DNA from: JBBTDV01 sp038042605
GTDB lineage: Bacteria; Bdellovibrionota; UBA1018
Assembly (NCBI GenBank): GCA_964358645.1
Contig: CAYHPW010000017.1
Span: 1-50,271 of the forward strand
Direction of reading: 5' to 3'
Length of the DNA stretch: 50,271 nt
The position numbers were made by a program, and so were the translations under genes. The notes under the pieces were generated by a model. It did no database searches. It saw only the letters and a list, made by a program, of their open reading frames with translations, and was not told where the DNA came from. This document shows positions 23,948-32,709 of the stretch, in pieces. Position 1 is the first letter of the stretch. Every line of letters starts with the position of its first letter.

Positions 23948-24052
23948 GGCAAACCTCTTGGAAATTATCGATGCCAAAAATATGCCTCTAATTCTTTGGT
24001 GTAGCGCATTTTATCCACGAAGCAGTCGTGATAAACTTATTCGTAAGTACCC

Positions 24053-25510
24053 ATGGCTGGCGTGAATTGCACAGATTTTACTCGTATAGAGAATACAATA
24101 GTTGTCAGCGATATTCACCTTACAGATGCGGAACCTCCGCATCCACGCAATCCTTTATGGAAGAGATTTAAGAGGCCAGCGCATTTCGTCGACCGGAAAT
24201 TCACGTCATTCCTGGAACATCTCTGTTCGAGCATGCAAGGGCCTATCGAACTTATTTTGAACGGGGATATTTTTGATTTTGACTCAGTTATGGCGTTGCC
24301 TGAAAAACCGCGCCCACATCTGACCTGGTTGGAGAAAGTGCGCGGGCTTGCACCGGAGGAGCCTAAATCAAGGTTCAAGATCCAGGTAATAATGGCTGAT
24401 CATGCCATCTGGATGACTGCCTTGCGTAATTTCATACTCGCGGGCAACAGGGTGATATTTATAATCGGTAACCATGATGTCGAGCTGCATTGGCCAAGTG
24501 TTCGCCAGGATATAATCGATAAGCTGGATCTTCCAGAAGAGCGTCGGAGCCTAATGCGTTTTTGCGAATGGTTCTACATCAGCAATCAGGACACGCTAAT
24601 CGAGCACGGCAATCAATATGATCACTATTCTCTTATCCTTAACCCGGTTAACCCCCTCATTAAGAAGGGGGCCAAGATATATATGCGAATACCGTTCGGG
24701 AACCTTGCAGGAAAGTTCATGCTCAACGGCATAGGACTCATGAATCCACACGCTGATTCCAGCTATATCAAAAACTCGTTCTGGGAATACATATTGTTTT
24801 ACTACAAATACGTCATGCGCACGCAGCCGCTTCTTATTTGGACCTGGTTTTGGAGCGCCATGGTAACGCTTGTTTATTCCTTGAGCGAGGGCTTGTTGCC
24901 AGCCATGAGAGATCCTTTAACAATGGATGCCCGTGTTCAGGAGATCGCGGATCGCGCCAACACTACGCCACAAGTGGTTTGGACATTGAAGGAAGTTCAC
25001 GTCCACCCAGCCGTCTTCAACCCGGTAAAAGTTCTGCAGGAGCTGTGGCTTGATCGCGCGATACTGCTGGGTCTGATAGTGGTCGGCAGTTTCCAGTTCT
25101 TCTCGGTCCTTAATGTGTTTGTCGCAATATCGATCTGGTGGTTTGTCACCTTGGTGGTTTTGCTGATGCCGGCTTTTATATTTTATGCAAGATCCGTCGT
25201 ATCCGGCGTCATGCCTACCATTGAAGCTGCTTTGAGACTTTCGCCACTTAGCGCTCGCATAGCCAGGGTTAAGCGTGTCGTGCACGGCCACACCCACATT
25301 GAGCAGCACACCTCTATTGACGGAATAGAATATTTGAACACAGGTACGTGGTCTGCAGCTTATCATGATGTAGAATGCACAAAGCCATACGGTCGTAAAT
25401 GTTTCGCATGGATCAAGCCTGGCGGTCCAGATGGAAACCGTATCGCTGAGCTTTATGAATGGAAAGACGACGGCATAGAGCGCATACAACCGGTCGTTGT
25501 TCAAAAGTGA
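24053..25510 (+). CDS. Membrane-associated metallophosphoesterase
   Basis: 485 residues. All calcineurin-like motifs are present: VVSDIHL (~18-24), LNGDIFDFD, IIGNHDVELH, IEHGNQYDH and VVHGHTHIEQH near residue 415. An insertion between the fourth and fifth motifs (~255-395) includes several hydrophobic helices (LLIWTWFWSAMVTLVYSL; AILLGLIVVGSFQFFS; ISIWWFVTLVVLLMPAFIFY), so the enzyme is tied to the inner membrane. A phospholipid or nucleotide-lipid phosphoester is a plausible substrate but unproven. Followed by two small envelope genes. Confidence 0.8.
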   Translation: MAGVNCTDFTRIENTIVVSDIHLTDAEPPHPRNPLWKRFKRPAHFVDRKFTSFLEHLCSSMQGPIELILNGDIFDFDSVMALPEKPRPHLTWLEKVRGLAPEEPKSRFKIQVIMADHAIWMTALRNFILAGNRVIFIIGNHDVELHWPSVRQDIIDKLDLPEERRSLMRFCEWFYISNQDTLIEHGNQYDHYSLILNPVNPLIKKGAKIYMRIPFGNLAGKFMLNGIGLMNPHADSSYIKNSFWEYILFYYKYVMRTQPLLIWTWFWSAMVTLVYSLSEGLLPAMRDPLTMDARVQEIADRANTTPQVVWTLKEVHVHPAVFNPVKVLQELWLDRAILLGLIVVGSFQFFSVLNVFVAISIWWFVTLVVLLMPAFIFYARSVVSGVMPTIEAALRLSPLSARIARVKRVVHGHTHIEQHTSIDGIEYLNTGTWSAAYHDVECTKPYGRKCFAWIKPGGPDGNRIAELYEWKDDGIERIQPVVVQK

Positions 25511-25572
25511 AATAATTTACAGGAATGAGCATTGCATGATTACAGCCTGAACAAGGGGCGCAGACTGGTGTC

Positions 25573-26019
25573 GTGGAACAGAATACTTTAGAATCGCGTT
25601 TTTCTTTAAGCTGGAAGCATGTTTTAGACGAATTAGCAGAAGCGTCGCGTGGTGTTTTGAATAGCGAAATACGGCTTGCCGCTATGGGAGCAAGGCGCGA
25701 AAGGCATCAAGTTTTCATGCGCCTGTTGATATTAGGTTTTTTAGTACTTTGTGTACATGCTGGATTCTTATCATTGTTCTTTTTGGTAGTTATTGGCGTG
25801 GCATGGATATTCAATGGTAATTTAATTGGTGGCATGGCATTGGTCGGCGGCTTTTCATTGATAGGAGGCATATTAGGCCTGAAATTTATCGGGAGCATAT
25901 ACGGGCGCGGCGTGAGATTCGTGCCGCGTTTCATGGGAAATTTCATGGGGAACGTGACTGCTAATATAAGAAAAACACAAAGTGGAGAATATTATGAAAG
26001 ACGACATCGAAAAAGCTGA
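25573..26019 (+). CDS. Small membrane protein, phage-holin-superfamily III/YqjE type
   Basis: 148 residues from a GTG start. A cytosolic amphipathic N-terminus (SWKHVLDELAEASRGVLNSE) is followed by two membrane helices (LLILGFLVLCVHAGFLSLFF and GMALVGGFSLIGGILGLKF) and a basic tail. This matches the YqjE-like set that the 'holin superfamily III' name covers; it is a chromosomal envelope protein rather than evidence of phage. The 3' end overlaps the next gene by 26 bases, which pairs it with a YqjD/ElaB-like protein, the known yqjD-yqjE pairing. Confidence 0.6.
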   Translation: MEQNTLESRFSLSWKHVLDELAEASRGVLNSEIRLAAMGARRERHQVFMRLLILGFLVLCVHAGFLSLFFLVVIGVAWIFNGNLIGGMALVGGFSLIGGILGLKFIGSIYGRGVRFVPRFMGNFMGNVTANIRKTQSGEYYERRHRKS

Positions 26020-26368
26020 GCGTGACTTGGAGCAAAGCAGCGAAAAACTTGGTGAAGCATTTGACCACCTGCGAGAAAAGATCAACAGCACGCTTGACCA
26101 CATAGCTAAAGCTGTCGGAGAAGCTGAACATGTTATTGAGTGGATGAAAGACGATGCAGGTGTGGTGGCGGATAAAGCCGCTGATGTTATTTCTGAGGCC
26201 GAAAAAATTATAGTAGCATCAGAAAATCCTTCAGAATTTTTTACAAAACACTCAACCCCTCTTCTGGCTTTTACTTTTTTGAGCGGGATTTCCATCGGAC
26301 TTTTGGCGCGCTCCAAAAAGGCCAGGGGTCTTATGGCCGTAAAAACAAAACAGCATTTTGCTGTATAA
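25994..26368 (+). CDS. ElaB/YqjD-like membrane-anchored protein
   Basis: 124 residues from the ATG at 25994, preceded by GGAG. The first 80 residues are a charged helix (IEKAERDLEQSSEKLGEAFD, STLDHIAKAVGEAEHVIEW), then one C-terminal membrane helix (TPLLAFTFLSGISIGLLARS). This is the ElaB/YqjD/DUF883 design; E. coli members are tail-anchored and bind ribosomes in stationary phase. Assignment is by architecture and the neighbouring YqjE-like gene, so function is tentative. Confidence 0.55.
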   Translation: MKDDIEKAERDLEQSSEKLGEAFDHLREKINSTLDHIAKAVGEAEHVIEWMKDDAGVVADKAADVISEAEKIIVASENPSEFFTKHSTPLLAFTFLSGISIGLLARSKKARGLMAVKTKQHFAV

Positions 26369-26418
26369 TATCGATTAAAACTCTTATTTGCCGTTTGTTT
26401 TCAGTATAAGATGGCGCT

Positions 26419-27228
26419 ATGTCGCTTATATCACCATCGTCGTCGGTAGTTGTCAGTGAAAACACTTCTATTGCTGAATGCATACAAAGGATGTGTGCGC
26501 TTAACGTCGGTTCAGTGCTTATAGTAAGGGAAGGTGGAGGACTTGTAGGGATCTTTACCGAGCGTGATGTTTTAAAAAACGTCGAAATGATCCACTCGAA
26601 GGGATGTTGGGACCAACCTGTAAAAACCGTGATGTCATCGCCCGTGATTTCCGTAAAGCGCTCAGAAATCGGCAAAGCCGGTGAGAAGATGCTGAAGTAT
26701 GGTTTCAGGCACATGCCGGTAATGCGACAGGGTAAGAATGGTAAGCCAGGTGTGGTTGGTGTCATCTCAATGCGTGATCTTTTCAGGGAACAGGTCGAAA
26801 GACACCACAGGCAGGCCGAAAAATTAATCGCAATTCATAAGGGGCAGAGCAAGAAAAAAGGCAACCTAGGAGTTTTTTCCTTGGATGATAACCTTTACTA
26901 TTTTTTAAAAGATATCGTGTCAAAAGAGGCCAAGCTTGGCGTGCAGCGTTTTTCGTTCGGAGAGGAGGGTGAAGACTTAAAACAAATGCGAGCGTTGATA
27001 CTTGATGTTGACGGGGTTGATGTCGGCGATTGGACCGCTCTTTTAAGGAAAATCAACAGCGACGCCGACCTGCCGTTCTCACTCGTGATTTTTAACCCTA
27101 TCCTGCATGAACAGCCAATGGTCGCGATTTTAGAAAGACTCAATGATTCAAAAAAATTAGCGGTTTTTGCCAAACCGGTAAACCCGTTGGCGGTTATAAA
27201 GTGCCTCAAGCCTTACATAAAACCGTAA
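26419..27228 (+). CDS. CBS-domain protein with receiver-like C-terminal domain
   Basis: 269 residues. Residues ~5-125 are two CBS domains (GIFTERDVLKNV; YGFRHMPVMRQG...GVISMRDLF). After a basic linker (KGQSKKKGN) the C-terminal ~120 residues look like a response-regulator receiver: LGVFSLDDN with Asp156-Asp157, a third strand ALILDVDG with Asp196/Asp198, a fourth strand LVIFNP with Asn where Thr/Ser is expected, and AKP with Lys252 before a last helix. No DNA-binding domain. It may join nucleotide sensing to phosphorylation or to a pseudo-receiver contact; this reading is inference. Confidence 0.6.
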   Translation: MSLISPSSSVVVSENTSIAECIQRMCALNVGSVLIVREGGGLVGIFTERDVLKNVEMIHSKGCWDQPVKTVMSSPVISVKRSEIGKAGEKMLKYGFRHMPVMRQGKNGKPGVVGVISMRDLFREQVERHHRQAEKLIAIHKGQSKKKGNLGVFSLDDNLYYFLKDIVSKEAKLGVQRFSFGEEGEDLKQMRALILDVDGVDVGDWTALLRKINSDADLPFSLVIFNPILHEQPMVAILERLNDSKKLAVFAKPVNPLAVIKCLKPYIKP

Positions 27229-27238
27229 GCGTGACGTC

Positions 27239-28162
27239 ATGAGAGTGATAACGATTGATTGCAACTATCTTTGGCCCAAATTCGCATCAGCATATCTGTT
27301 GATAGAAGGCAAACAAGCTGCTTTTATTGATAACAATACTTCGCGTGCCGTTCCACTGCTGCTCGAGGCATTACGTTCCGAAGGGCTCGCACCAAGCGAT
27401 GTGAAATATGTAATAGTGACTCATGCCCATCTAGATCACGCAGGCGGGAGCGGTTTGCTCATTGATGCATGTCCGGAAGCCATGTTCATCGCACACCCAA
27501 AGGCGGTCAAACATATAGTTGACCCATCACGATTGATAGAAAGCGCGCGCAAAGTATATGGAGCAGATGAGTTTGTACGTCTTTATGGGACACTTATCCC
27601 GGTTGCCGCGCAACGGGCTAAACCCGTGCTCAACAGCGAAAGTGTTTATCTAGGATCGGCTGAGCTCAGTTTTTTCCATACGCCAGGACATGCAAGCCAC
27701 CATGTATGTATTTATTGCCCAGACATTGCTGCGATTTTTACAGGTGATTCATTCGGACTCTGTTACCCTGATTTGCAAAGACACGGGATGTTTATTTTCC
27801 CGTCCACCAGCCCTGTTGATTTTGATCCGCTTGAAGCAAGAAAAAGTATTAAACTAATTTTTAACAGCGGTGCCAAGATCGCTTATCTTGCTCATTATGG
27901 GGAGCTGAGCGCGCTTCAAAATGCGGCTGCACAGCTCAATTTGCACCTTGATTTCTCTGAGCAGCTTGTGAAGGATGCTATTGGTTTTGGAGTGAAGAGT
28001 GAAGGGCTTGAAAATTTCTGTGAAACTAAGCTCAGGAAATATTTTAAGGCTTTCACAGCAAACCATAGCTTGGGGTTTGGCAAGGAAGATTGGGATCTGC
28101 TAGATCTTGATATCAGGTTAAATGCCCAGGGGATTGCACATTTCGCACGGAAAACAGTATGA
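27239..28162 (+). CDS. MBL-fold metallo-hydrolase
   Basis: 307 residues. Metallo-beta-lactamase fold with THAHLDHAGG (HxHxDH, ~62-71), HTPGHASHH, FTGDSFG and YLAHYGE as the remaining metal ligands. The C-terminal ~80 residues are helical and may define the substrate. Such proteins include glyoxalase II-like and persulfide dioxygenase-like enzymes; the sequence does not decide. It overlaps the thioesterase gene by 4 bases (ATGA), so the two are coupled and an acyl-thioester or thiol-ester role is an attractive but unproven idea. Confidence 0.8.
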   Translation: MRVITIDCNYLWPKFASAYLLIEGKQAAFIDNNTSRAVPLLLEALRSEGLAPSDVKYVIVTHAHLDHAGGSGLLIDACPEAMFIAHPKAVKHIVDPSRLIESARKVYGADEFVRLYGTLIPVAAQRAKPVLNSESVYLGSAELSFFHTPGHASHHVCIYCPDIAAIFTGDSFGLCYPDLQRHGMFIFPSTSPVDFDPLEARKSIKLIFNSGAKIAYLAHYGELSALQNAAAQLNLHLDFSEQLVKDAIGFGVKSEGLENFCETKLRKYFKAFTANHSLGFGKEDWDLLDLDIRLNAQGIAHFARKTV

Positions 28163-28578
28163 GTATATGGTTCAAGCCTTATTCGGTTGACGAAATAAAT
28201 GATCGCGGCAAAAGCACGATGGTCGAGCATCTTGGGATAATGATGACCATCATAGGAGATGATTTTTTGGAAGGGACCATGCCTGTGGACCACAAAACAA
28301 AACAAGCCTTAGGGCTTCTCCATGGTGGAGCATTGGCTGCGTTTTCAGAATCCCTGGCCAGTACCGCGGCTAGTATGACTATTGACCGGTCCACAGAATA
28401 CTGTGTTGGTATAGAGATCAGCGCCAATCACATGAGTTCATGCACAGGTGGTGTTGTAGTGGGCAGAACAACACCGCTTCATCTTGGCAAGTCAATGCAG
28501 GTTTGGGAAACCAGGATTCATCAGGATAATAAACTCGTGTGCGCAAGCCGAGTAACCCTACTGGTGCGAAAAAAGTAA
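28159..28578 (+). CDS. PaaI-type hot-dog thioesterase
   Basis: 139 residues, hot-dog fold. LLHGGALAAFSESLAS (His-Gly-Gly and Glu around residues 54-66) is the PaaI/4HBT-II active-site helix, and VGIEISANHMSSCTGGVVVG gives the next strands; the ending VTLLVRKK is typical. It hydrolyses an acyl-CoA, probably aromatic or medium-chain, in the cytosol. Start lies in an ATGA overlap with the MBL gene. Converges on the RCC1 lipoprotein gene with an 18-base gap. Confidence 0.8.
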   Translation: MSIWFKPYSVDEINDRGKSTMVEHLGIMMTIIGDDFLEGTMPVDHKTKQALGLLHGGALAAFSESLASTAASMTIDRSTEYCVGIEISANHMSSCTGGVVVGRTTPLHLGKSMQVWETRIHQDNKLVCASRVTLLVRKK

Positions 28579-28596
28579 GTGTGCCACTGCATATGC

Positions 28597-31500
28597 TTAT
28601 AATGAAATACTTGTAAGCAAGTCTCCCATTTCGCCGACAGCATCGCCTCTGGCGTCCGTGTCACCCAAGCCAAGCTGGCCGACATTGTTTCGTCCCCAGC
28701 ACTTGACGGTCTTGTTATCAAGGACAGCGCAGGAATGAGACCCTCCGGACGCAATGCCGGTGGCGGTTCTGCTAGTGCCTAGTTGGACAATAGACAGGTT
28801 ATCGCCCATTTCATCAGCCGCGTCGCCTCTGGCGCTCGTGTCGCTCAGACCTAGCTGGCCATAAGTGTTATCCCCCCAGCACTTTACCGAGCTATTATCC
28901 AAACGTACGCATACCGTTGAAGCACTGGTTGATATAGCAAGCGCGGTTCGTCCTGAGCCAAGAGCTATGGCAGCGAGGTTGTCGCCCATTTCTCCAGCCG
29001 CGTCGCCCCTAGCATTCGTATCACCCAAGCCAAGTTGGCCAAATGTATTCCCGCCCCAGCATTTTACATTATTGTTATTTAAGCGTGCACATGTATGGCT
29101 TTGACCTGTAGCTATTGATGAAGCGCTAAGCCCGCTTCCAAGGTCCACCACGGGGAGGTTGTCGCCCATCTCACCGGCTGCGTCGCCTCTGGCATCCATG
29201 TCACCAAAACCAAGTTGGCCTGATGAATTTCCGCCCCAGCACTTCATTGAACCATTGTCTAGTAAAGCACATGTATGGAAGTCACCGGCCGCTATAGCAG
29301 TTGCAGTGCGACCGCTGCCAAGTGATACGGCACTCAAGTTATCGCCCATTTCTCCCGCGCCATCACCGCGGTCAGATGTATCGCCAAGTCCCAAGGCGCC
29401 AAGGACGTTGTAACCCCAGCATTTGACAGAACCATCATCAAGCAAAGCACATGTGTGTTTATCTCCGGCAGCGATAGCTGTCGCCGTGCGGCCGCTGCCC
29501 AAGGACACGGCATTCAAGCTATCTCCCATTTCACCTGCGACGTCACCAAGACTGTCGGCGCTCCCTTGTCCAAGCTGGCCCTTGTCATTCAACCCCCAGC
29601 ATTTAACCGTGCTGTTATCAAGCAGGGCGCATGTGTGGTTGCTTCCGGCAACTATGGCCGTAGCAGTGCGGCCACTGCCAAGTGACACGGTACTTAAGTT
29701 ATCACCAATTTCACCAGCAGCATCTCCTCTGGCATTCGTGTCGCCCAAGCCAAGTTGGCCATAGGTATTGCCGCCCCAACATTTTACTGCGCCACTGCTG
29801 AAGCGTACACAGGTGTGAGCTGCTCCAGTGACCGTGTTCGCAGGTTCAATGACCGTGATGGTTGCATTGCTTGTATTTCCAAGTGAATCAGTCACGCGGA
29901 CCTTGCCGGTTTCTGCTGTCGAAGGCGCGGTATACAAGCCAGAGGATGAATTCACATTCCCCGCCCCTTGTGTAACGCTGTAACTGTAAGGTTCCACCCC
30001 ATCGGTCGCGGAGAACGTGACAGCATTATACACAACCAGTGTTGTAGTCGCAGGTGAGATTGCAAGGGCTGGATTAATTGTCACGGTTGCATTGCTGGTA
30101 TTTCCAAGTGAATCAGTCACACGGACGGTTGAAGAGCCTGAAGATGACGGCGCGGTAAAAAAACCGCTGCCCGTATCAATCGTACCACCACCGGCCACTA
30201 TGGAATAACTGTAAGGTGTCACGCCCCCGGTAGCAGAAAATGTAAAAGTGTTATTGACCGACAATGTTTTTGAACTCGGGCTGATTGCAAGAACGGCGTT
30301 GATTGTAACAGCCGCATTGCTAGTGTTGCCGTTAGAATCAGTCACCGTGACGGTGGCTATACCCGAAGATGAGGGAGCCCTATACGTTCCCGAACCGGGG
30401 TCTATGTCGTTTTCAATACTGCCCCCACCGGCCGTAACTGCGTATGTATAGGGTATGGGATTTCCAGGAACTCCTCCAGTGGCTGAAAAATTAAATGTGT
30501 TGTTCACGGCAAGCGTTTTACTGGTCGGTACTATGGATAGTAGCGGGTTGATGGTCACCGCGGCGTTGCTTATATTACCAATGGAATCTGTCACACTCAC
30601 TATCGCGGCACCCGTGGAACCTGGTGCAGTGTAACTGCCGGTTGATGAATTGATCGTGCCACCTCCACTGGTGATGGAATATGAATATGGCGATACGCCG
30701 CCGCTTGCACTGAACGTATGTGACGTGTTGATGACAATAGCCTTGCTTGTGGGTGAAATCGCAAGCGCAGGATTGATTGTGACACTAGCGGTACTGATGT
30801 TTCCAAGAGAATCAGTAACCTTCACAACAGCGGAGCCTGGTGAACTTGGTGCTGTATAGCTGCCGGTCGATGCATTGATCGAGCCTCCGCCGCTTTGGAT
30901 TGAGTATGAATATGGAGTCACGCCGCCAGCAGCAGAAAAGACGAAGGAGTTATTCACCGCCAGTGTTTTAGTGGATGGTGAAGCCTGCAAGGCAGGATTG
31001 ATCGTTACAGGAATATCAACGTATCCTTCGGTCGCATCCGTAATGCGTATAGTAGCAGCCCCCTGTGAAGCAGGAGCGGTGTAAGACCCGGTTGATGCGT
31101 CTATAATAGTTATAGTGCCCCCACCTTGCGATACGCCGAAGGCATAGGGTTGTAATCCGCCTGTCACAGAAAAAGTAAACGTGTTGTTAACTGCCAGTGT
31201 TTTGGATGTTACGTTAGGTACAAGCGGTGGAAAGATCGTCACGGTGGCGTCACTGCTGTTTCCAAAAACATCTGTTGCCCTGATTGTTGCCGCACCTTCT
31301 GAGCCAGGAGCGGTGTATTGTCCTGTGCTTGAATTGATCGAACCACCTCCGGAAAAAACAAAAAAGCTGAGTGGCGGCACACCGCCGGTTGCTGAAAAGC
31401 TACGCTGACCTGTCGCAGTAACAGAGGTGCTAGTTGGCGAGATCTGCACACTAGGGTTGATGGTTACAACCGCTTCGGCAGTATTTCCTATAGCGTCTGT

Positions 31501-32052
31501 TATGCGCACTAAAGTCGTGCCCGGCGCTCCTGGAGCCGTAAACGATCCGCTTAACCCGTCAACACTGCCATCACCGCTTGCGACATAAAACATCGAATAC
31601 GGTGGTTGCCCACCCGTGACGGAGAAGCCAGCAGTGTTCCTCAGGGATAGGGTTTTTGTTGAAGGACTTATTAGGAAAACCGGCACTATCGTAATTACCG
31701 ATTCGCTTGTATTACCGGAAGCGTCTGTCACCTTGACTGTATCAGTCCCCTCGGCACCCGGCGCGATGTATACGCCCGTGGTGGAATCTATCGTTCCGGA
31801 CCCGCTTACAAGTTCAAATGTATATGGCAGGTTGCCGCCAACGGCCGAGAACACTGTCGTATTTCCAGCCATGATCGTCAGCTGAACCGGTGAAATATGT
31901 GGTAAAGAGTATGAGATCGGAGGATTGCTTTTTGATTCAAGCTGCTGTTCTTCGTTGGTATCCAGCGTAAGCATTTCGGAACATCCCGACACACCAAACG
32001 CCGGGATGGCGCAGATCAAATACAGAATATTTTTTAAACTTACGTACCGCAT
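28597..32052 (-). CDS. Large RCC1-repeat, Ig-like-repeat lipoprotein
   Basis: 1151 residues. N-terminal lipoprotein signal with lipobox GVSGC, lipidated Cys near residue 24. Next come nine tandem Ig-like repeats of ~75-80 residues (to about residue 742), each with a FSATGGVxPYSYS strand, a TGxYTAP turn and a VTDSxGN strand. The C-terminal ~400 residues are seven RCC1 repeats, each with HTC and KCWGxNxxGQLGLGD; seven is the number for a closed propeller. The His-Thr-Cys and Lys-Cys-Trp cysteines recur once each per repeat and could form a disulfide per blade. Such proteins are surface-exposed and often contact other cells; role unknown. Confidence 0.85.
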   Translation of the reverse strand: MRYVSLKNILYLICAIPAFGVSGCSEMLTLDTNEEQQLESKSNPPISYSLPHISPVQLTIMAGNTTVFSAVGGNLPYTFELVSGSGTIDSTTGVYIAPGAEGTDTVKVTDASGNTSESVITIVPVFLISPSTKTLSLRNTAGFSVTGGQPPYSMFYVASGDGSVDGLSGSFTAPGAPGTTLVRITDAIGNTAEAVVTINPSVQISPTSTSVTATGQRSFSATGGVPPLSFFVFSGGGSINSSTGQYTAPGSEGAATIRATDVFGNSSDATVTIFPPLVPNVTSKTLAVNNTFTFSVTGGLQPYAFGVSQGGGTITIIDASTGSYTAPASQGAATIRITDATEGYVDIPVTINPALQASPSTKTLAVNNSFVFSAAGGVTPYSYSIQSGGGSINASTGSYTAPSSPGSAVVKVTDSLGNISTASVTINPALAISPTSKAIVINTSHTFSASGGVSPYSYSITSGGGTINSSTGSYTAPGSTGAAIVSVTDSIGNISNAAVTINPLLSIVPTSKTLAVNNTFNFSATGGVPGNPIPYTYAVTAGGGSIENDIDPGSGTYRAPSSSGIATVTVTDSNGNTSNAAVTINAVLAISPSSKTLSVNNTFTFSATGGVTPYSYSIVAGGGTIDTGSGFFTAPSSSGSSTVRVTDSLGNTSNATVTINPALAISPATTTLVVYNAVTFSATDGVEPYSYSVTQGAGNVNSSSGLYTAPSTAETGKVRVTDSLGNTSNATITVIEPANTVTGAAHTCVRFSSGAVKCWGGNTYGQLGLGDTNARGDAAGEIGDNLSTVSLGSGRTATAIVAGSNHTCALLDNSTVKCWGLNDKGQLGQGSADSLGDVAGEMGDSLNAVSLGSGRTATAIAAGDKHTCALLDDGSVKCWGYNVLGALGLGDTSDRGDGAGEMGDNLSAVSLGSGRTATAIAAGDFHTCALLDNGSMKCWGGNSSGQLGFGDMDARGDAAGEMGDNLPVVDLGSGLSASSIATGQSHTCARLNNNNVKCWGGNTFGQLGLGDTNARGDAAGEMGDNLAAIALGSGRTALAISTSASTVCVRLDNSSVKCWGDNTYGQLGLSDTSARGDAADEMGDNLSIVQLGTSRTATGIASGGSHSCAVLDNKTVKCWGRNNVGQLGLGDTDARGDAVGEMGDLLTSISL
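28600..29825 (-). repeat. Seven tandem RCC1-coding repeats
   Basis: About 171-bp units, each coding for the KCWGxNxxGQLG core and the RGDxAGEMGDNL tail. Adjacent units are highly similar at DNA level (for example CCCCAGCA recurs in nearly every unit, at 28696, 28876, 29056 and 29236), pointing to recent unit duplication. Confidence 0.8.
29826..31900 (-). repeat. Nine tandem Ig-like-coding repeats
   Basis: About 230-bp units coding for bacterial Ig-like domains with shared PSTKTLAVNN, FSATGGV and VTINPAL blocks. The middle units (near 30,000-31,000) are the most alike and the outer ones the most diverged, a usual sign of turnover by unequal crossing-over inside the array. Confidence 0.7.
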
Positions 32053-32149
32053 ATAATATTCTTCATCCGCCTATGTTGTTAACCACAGGTTTTCTATAAT
32101 AATTGTATACTAAATCTTATAAAAATTAAAGACAGTATAATAACTACCG

Positions 32150-32163
32150 TGTCACAAGTGACA
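32150..32163. promoter_or_regulatory. 14-bp palindrome upstream of RCC1 lipoprotein gene
   Basis: Perfect inverted repeat with arms TGTCAC and GTGACA around AA, about 100 bases before the lipoprotein start. Between the two lies an AT-rich stretch with possible minus-strand -35 TTTAAT and -10 TACAAT, 17 bases apart. An activator site is plausible; the arms resemble, but do not match, the Crp half-site TGTGA. Confidence 0.4.
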
Positions 32164-32197
32164 TGCATGAATTAACACGATTTATCCTGAAAAAGAT

Positions 32198-32674
32198 CTA
32201 AGACGAAAGCCCTGTCAGCGTGATCCTTAGCGTGGTTCTTGTGACTCCGTCGATATAGCTTATGGACAGTGTAGCCTCATGTGAGGATGCCTCCGTAGGG
32301 CTGAAGCTGACCACAACTGTACAAGTAGCGTCCTTGTCAAGACGGCTGGTACAGGTCCCTCCGGTGCCTGGGAATGTCCCACCCTTAAATAAAAATGGTG
32401 CAGAAAGCGCTTCGGTCGATGACTCGCCTATTTCTGTTGCTGTATAATAACCTGAATTCTTAATCGTGATGGTCTGGTCTGCAGACGCATTCGGTGTCAC
32501 CGTTCCAAAATTAACGGTACTGCTTCCTTCTACGCTTAAGACAGCGATATTCGAGGAAGTATCAGGAATATCAATGAGCGTGGATGACGAGTTTTCGCTG
32601 TAACAGGATCCAAGCATCGACGCAAACCCGCTTAAAACAAATACACTTAGTTTATTTAGCCTGCGAACGCACAT
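32198..32674 (-). CDS. Small lipoprotein with choice-of-anchor-D-like Ig domain
   Basis: 158 residues. Signal segment ending SMLGSC, lipidated Cys near residue 24. The mature part is one beta-sandwich: VNFGTVTPNASADQTITIKN, then FSPTEASSHEATLSI and a closing strand TTLRITLTG. This is the ASPM/HYDIN-like or 'choice-of-anchor D' type of Ig-like domain found in exported bacterial proteins. A Cys pair (GGTCTS and ATCTV) could be disulfide-bonded. Lies between the beta-barrel gene and the RCC1 lipoprotein gene on the same strand. Confidence 0.65.
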   Translation of the reverse strand: MCVRRLNKLSVFVLSGFASMLGSCYSENSSSTLIDIPDTSSNIAVLSVEGSSTVNFGTVTPNASADQTITIKNSGYYTATEIGESSTEALSAPFLFKGGTFPGTGGTCTSRLDKDATCTVVVSFSPTEASSHEATLSISYIDGVTRTTLRITLTGLSS

Positions 32675-32709
32675 ATTGTAATTATCCCTTTCCGCTTGTT
32701 TGTCGTCAA

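Noticed and set aside
25573..26019. Phage holin as evidence of a prophage
   Set aside because: No other phage genes nearby; the YqjE/YqjD-like pair explains it.
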